Part shown: in pieces, positions 61,001 through 64,000 of the stretch
Layout of the letters: each line of letters starts with the position of its first letter
Numbering within the stretch: position 1 is the stretch's first letter
Source: Syngnathus acus
Taxonomy: Eukaryota > Chordata > Actinopteri > Syngnathiformes > Syngnathidae
Direction of reading: 5' to 3'
Length of the DNA stretch: 64,000 bases
Assembly (NCBI RefSeq): GCF_901709675.1
Contig: NC_051088.1
Coordinates: 25,083,193-25,147,192 of the forward strand
Translations under genes and position numbers: made by a program
The notes under the pieces: model-generated
The model's database searches: none
What the model saw: the letters and a program-made list of their open reading frames with translations, nothing else
Told to the model about the DNA's origin: nothing

Positions 61001-63627
61001 ACTCGCAAAATTTATTTCGCAGTTGGTGGGCAGACACAGCTATTTGTATCCAAAACTAAAAAGTCCATTTTCCGTGAAATGTCCCCGCAATCTCACAATT
61101 GCTAAGCCTTAGTGGGGGTGTGCGGTGGCTCTTTTCCTGCGCTCTTGTTTGCATCTTCCTTCTAAATACAACACAAGTACACATCTCTCCGCACGCGGGC
61201 CACCTCCACAAACACGCACACAGTGTGTCTTCTATTAGGCTGCATTCAAATGAGACACAAAGGCGGCTGGTGCTGATGGGAGGGGGTTGTCATGGAAACT
61301 GTTCAGGAGGCTCATGCAGATCGGCGTGAGCGTGAACATGGCCTCCGGCCCGCCAGCGAGCTCTTCTTCTTGGCAAGCGAGCGAGCGAGCGTCAATGGGG
61401 CTTCTGGGGGAAGCTTTCTAGTGGCCATCCGTGGCATTGCAAGTCATTTGTTAACATCCTCACACACCCCTGTGACCTTGAGGTGGACGTGTCTTTAAGC
61501 AGGCAGGTCTATTTATAGATCCAATTTTATAAATCAGCCTTTCTAAAATTGTGGGTCAGCAAAGTCATACATTTTTCCATACGAAACAAACTAAATCCTT
61601 TCTGTATTTCGGGTCTTTCAGGTAAAAAATGAGTGATGCCGTTCATGATGTTTTCACTTTGTGTGTTGTTGTTTGCATCTGTGCGACTTGTTTGTGCGTT
61701 TGCTGCCGTGGAAACTAGGTTAGCCAATATGAATAGCGATGTGATGAATTACCTGTCCGAGGCGAGCCACAAGATGGCACCCTGGTGTGTGAGAGTGTGT
61801 GTGTGTGTGTGTGTCTGTGTGTGTGTGCGTGCGTGTGTGCGTGTGATTTCCTATTAACAGAAGCGTGCTGGGCATGATTACTGCGTGACTTTAGGAAGCG
61901 AGTCTCTTCTGGCGAGCCGCATGAGACGTCACAGACGATGTCGTTTAAAAGTCATTTTTTGTGTTGTTGAGTTTTGTATGACTTTAGAGGCATTAGCAAA
62001 GTCAAACAGGAGCAATTGAGGCCTTGTTACCGTGACAACATGTTTCTTGATTTTCCACGGTTGCCCGTGACAAACGCGACTGGCCTCCTTTTCTGCAACT
62101 GCAGTTCCTCTTCTGATTCTTTGTGCTGTCAATCAGTCGTTGGGTTCATCATCTTAGCCTGCTCATGCCTCCTTTTCTCCACACTTTTTCCTTCTCTCCT
62201 TTTTTCTTTTCCTTCTCCTCTTCTATGTCTCTTTCCTCCTTCGTTTTATTTTTCCTTCTCCTTCTCTTCCCTCTCTATTTTTTTTTTCACCCAATCATAT
62301 TCCCTCTTCCATGTCCTACTCCTTCTACTCGTCATCTGCGGTCCGACCGGCCCTGACACAGACCGGCCGTTTGGGAAAATCAAGACATTTGCACAAAGTT
62401 GCCAATGGCCAATGTCAAACCAAAAAATGAACACAATCTCTTGGTATGGTGAAACAGTAAACAGAAGGAGCTGCATTGTGTCTTTGTTGAAAGCCTATTT
62501 GGAGGAAACCCAACACACGAATGAGGTGAAAGAGTTAATGAATTATTGCAAGGGTCACGCACACACACACACACACGAGACAACACGCACGACAACACAA
62601 CCAGCCGGCCCGCCAGCATCGTGAACAGTCTTTTTTTAAACTCCAGCTGGTGATCAGGCCGCTTCTCCGCACCGATTGGTTAGCTGAGTGAGGGGACAAC
62701 CAATCAGGAAGGAGCAGGCGGAGAGCTCGCACGCAAACCTGATTTAAACGTAACTATTGGTTGATTGAGGCGGCCTCTGCACTTGCTAGCCAGGATTAGC
62801 GTGCACGACACCAAAAATATTTCAAACACAAATTGAGGAGCCTTCATGACAACCAAGTCAAAGTCAGGAGGGGTCTTTCCTAACTTTTAACCGAACGAGT
62901 CCCAAGCCGGAAAATGGACAACTTCATTCTGACTCGACTTTAGTCCTCCACTTCTAGCAAACAATCTATGTACGTATGTATTGTATGTGCATCATCCTCC
63001 CTCTCACTGTACCTCTGTGATGCTAACGGCTAATTACAGTACTAGTACTAACAGATGGGCTGTGCGCTAACCATGAGCTGCCTGCTTGTTCTCTCATACG
63101 CGCAGCACTAATGGCTAGCATAGGGTCAAGACTGTGCGCCCGCCCGCCCGCCGATGGCTACGCTTGTGCTGTTGATTGTGCGCTAAGCTAATGTTGACGT
63201 AGGTGTGCTTTATGCTTTTAACATGACTAATGATTGCAATATAGCTGTGCTAAGCTCTGACCGTGCTAATGGTGTTTGTTTGTGTGCCTGTGTGTTGTCG
63301 TTGTTGTCGTCTACCTTTCTGTGTTTGTTCCTCTCTTGACTTTATTTTCCCTTCCCTTCTCTTCTCTTCTCTCCTCTGGCTCGCTCTCTCTCTTTCTCTC
63401 TCTTCCTTTCTCACTTCCTGTCTCTCTAGCGCCCCCGCCTCCTCTTGTCGTCCGTCCAGCATCACCACTCCTTCCTCCTCCGCCTCCTCCTCCTCCTCTC
63501 TCTACTCGTCCAGCCTCCCTCCTAACAGCCACGCCTCCTACCATCAGTACTGCTGCCCCGCACGCCTCCGCCTGCCCAAGCCTCCCTGCGCCCTGCCCCC
63601 CGCCAACAAGCACCACGAGCAGGCAAG
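58097..63627 (+). CDS. iqsec2: IQ motif and SEC7 domain protein 2, first two coding exons (partial)
   Basis: Postsynaptic exchange factor for ARF GTPases (BRAG1 family). Exons 58097-58740 (ending HHHKA, donor GTAAGT) and 63430-63627 (acceptor TCTCTCTAG, donor GTAAGG) join in phase and leave the window open at the 3' side. Residues 14-65 carry [35 protein letters not shown] and [12 protein letters not shown], the N-terminal coiled coil that distinguishes long IQSEC2 from IQSEC1 and IQSEC3. The rest is low complexity: proline runs (seven to nine), a run of nine His at about 112-120, another His/Asn stretch, then a Ser-rich second exon ([14 protein letters not shown]). The IQ, SEC7 and PH domains must lie beyond position 64000. 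An ATG-initiated start was chosen over an upstream TTG. Confidence 0.9.
58741..63429 (+). other. iqsec2: First intron of iqsec2
   Basis: About 4.7 kb with no other gene. It contains a small GCGCTAAGC array (59918-59975), a GT run (61793-61845), and pyrimidine-rich stretches (62170-62290 and 63340-63425, the latter forming the polypyrimidine tract of the next acceptor). Confidence 0.6.
59918..59975. repeat. GTGCGCTAAGC short tandem array
   Basis: About five units alternating GTGCGCTAAGC and GCTAAGC. Also GC-skewed and CpG-rich locally. Confidence 0.8.
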
Positions 63628-64000
63628 GTAAGGGCCACAGTCACCCGCCCTCCTTCAAACCCTAACCCTCCCTCCCTTCCTCCCTCCCCTCCGACCACCA
63701 CCGCCCAGCCCTTCCCAGTACAGATACACGTAAAACACAGACAGTTGGGGGGGTGCGGTCATTGAGCGTTTTAGTCTAGAAGGGGGTTAGGGTTACCTGG
63801 GTTACCTAAGGATGACCTGCTCCATTGAGCAGTTACATTTCTAGAAAGAGTCCCATCATGACGGAATTCAAATGCACTTGTTTTTATTCCATTTGTCTTT
63901 ATTTATCTCTTTTTATTGTATATCATTAAAAAAAAAAAGTGTATACAATTTTTTATTTCAGTATACTTAGTGTAATTTAAGCCATGCCATTGCTAAAATA
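63628..64000. other. iqsec2 intron 2, 5' part
   Basis: Begins at the GTAAGG donor. C-rich then AT-rich, with a short CAAACCCTAACCCTCCC stretch at 63656. No further exon before the window ends. Confidence 0.5.

Noticed and set aside
61974-62624. 216-codon plus-strand frame with a hydrophobic middle
   Set aside because: The hydrophobic part is the CTTT/TCCT pyrimidine tract of an iqsec2 intron. No family resemblance or splice support.

Overview
This is a vertebrate, almost certainly teleost fish, nuclear window. It has multi-exon genes with GT-AG introns, CA/GT and CCTG microsatellites, tRNA-derived SINEs, several families of small inverted-repeat DNA transposons and solo LTRs. No bacterial features are present. 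The species cannot be named from the sequence. Exon maps below were assembled by eye from reading frame, splice signals and remembered protein families. Reading phase is continuous through every junction listed, but nothing was aligned by computer.

Layout: (1) 736-4538, minus strand, pfkfb1, the liver-type 6-phosphofructo-2-kinase/fructose-2,6-bisphosphatase, 14 coding exons, 470 aa. (2) 4539-9720, intergenic, with a GC-rich block, a CRE palindrome and an A-rich tandem array. (3) 9721-18091, minus, l1cam, the neural adhesion molecule, 28 coding exons, about 1285 aa, including both tiny alternative exons known in mammalian L1CAM. (4) 18.1-31.1 kb, a long repeat-rich interval with a solo LTR, foldback elements, decayed telomere-like repeats and a candidate l1cam 5' exon. 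(5) 31296-39280, minus, pdzd4, about 850 aa. (6) 39.06-53.7 kb, a tandem segmental-duplication cluster. Each of its first two units carries the promoter and first coding exon of pdzd4 (minus) plus a complete small secreted C-type lectin gene (plus). A third, older unit carries a diverged lectin and only a scrap of the pdzd4 promoter. (7) 53.7-58 kb, microsatellites and a CpG-rich block. (8) 58097 to the window end, plus, the first two coding exons of iqsec2 (partial).

By established knowledge, PFKFB1 and IQSEC2 are on human Xp11 and L1CAM and PDZD4 are neighbours on Xq28, so the window looks like one fish counterpart of human X-linked blocks. The three long neural genes (l1cam, pdzd4, iqsec2) are synaptic or neuronal proteins. 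The lectins are unrelated to them and appear to be a lineage-specific insertion or expansion between pdzd4 and iqsec2. The most interesting feature is that this expansion has also multiplied the transcription start of a neighbouring brain gene. The C-type lectins have diverged in their sugar-binding motifs, cysteine count and glycosylation site.
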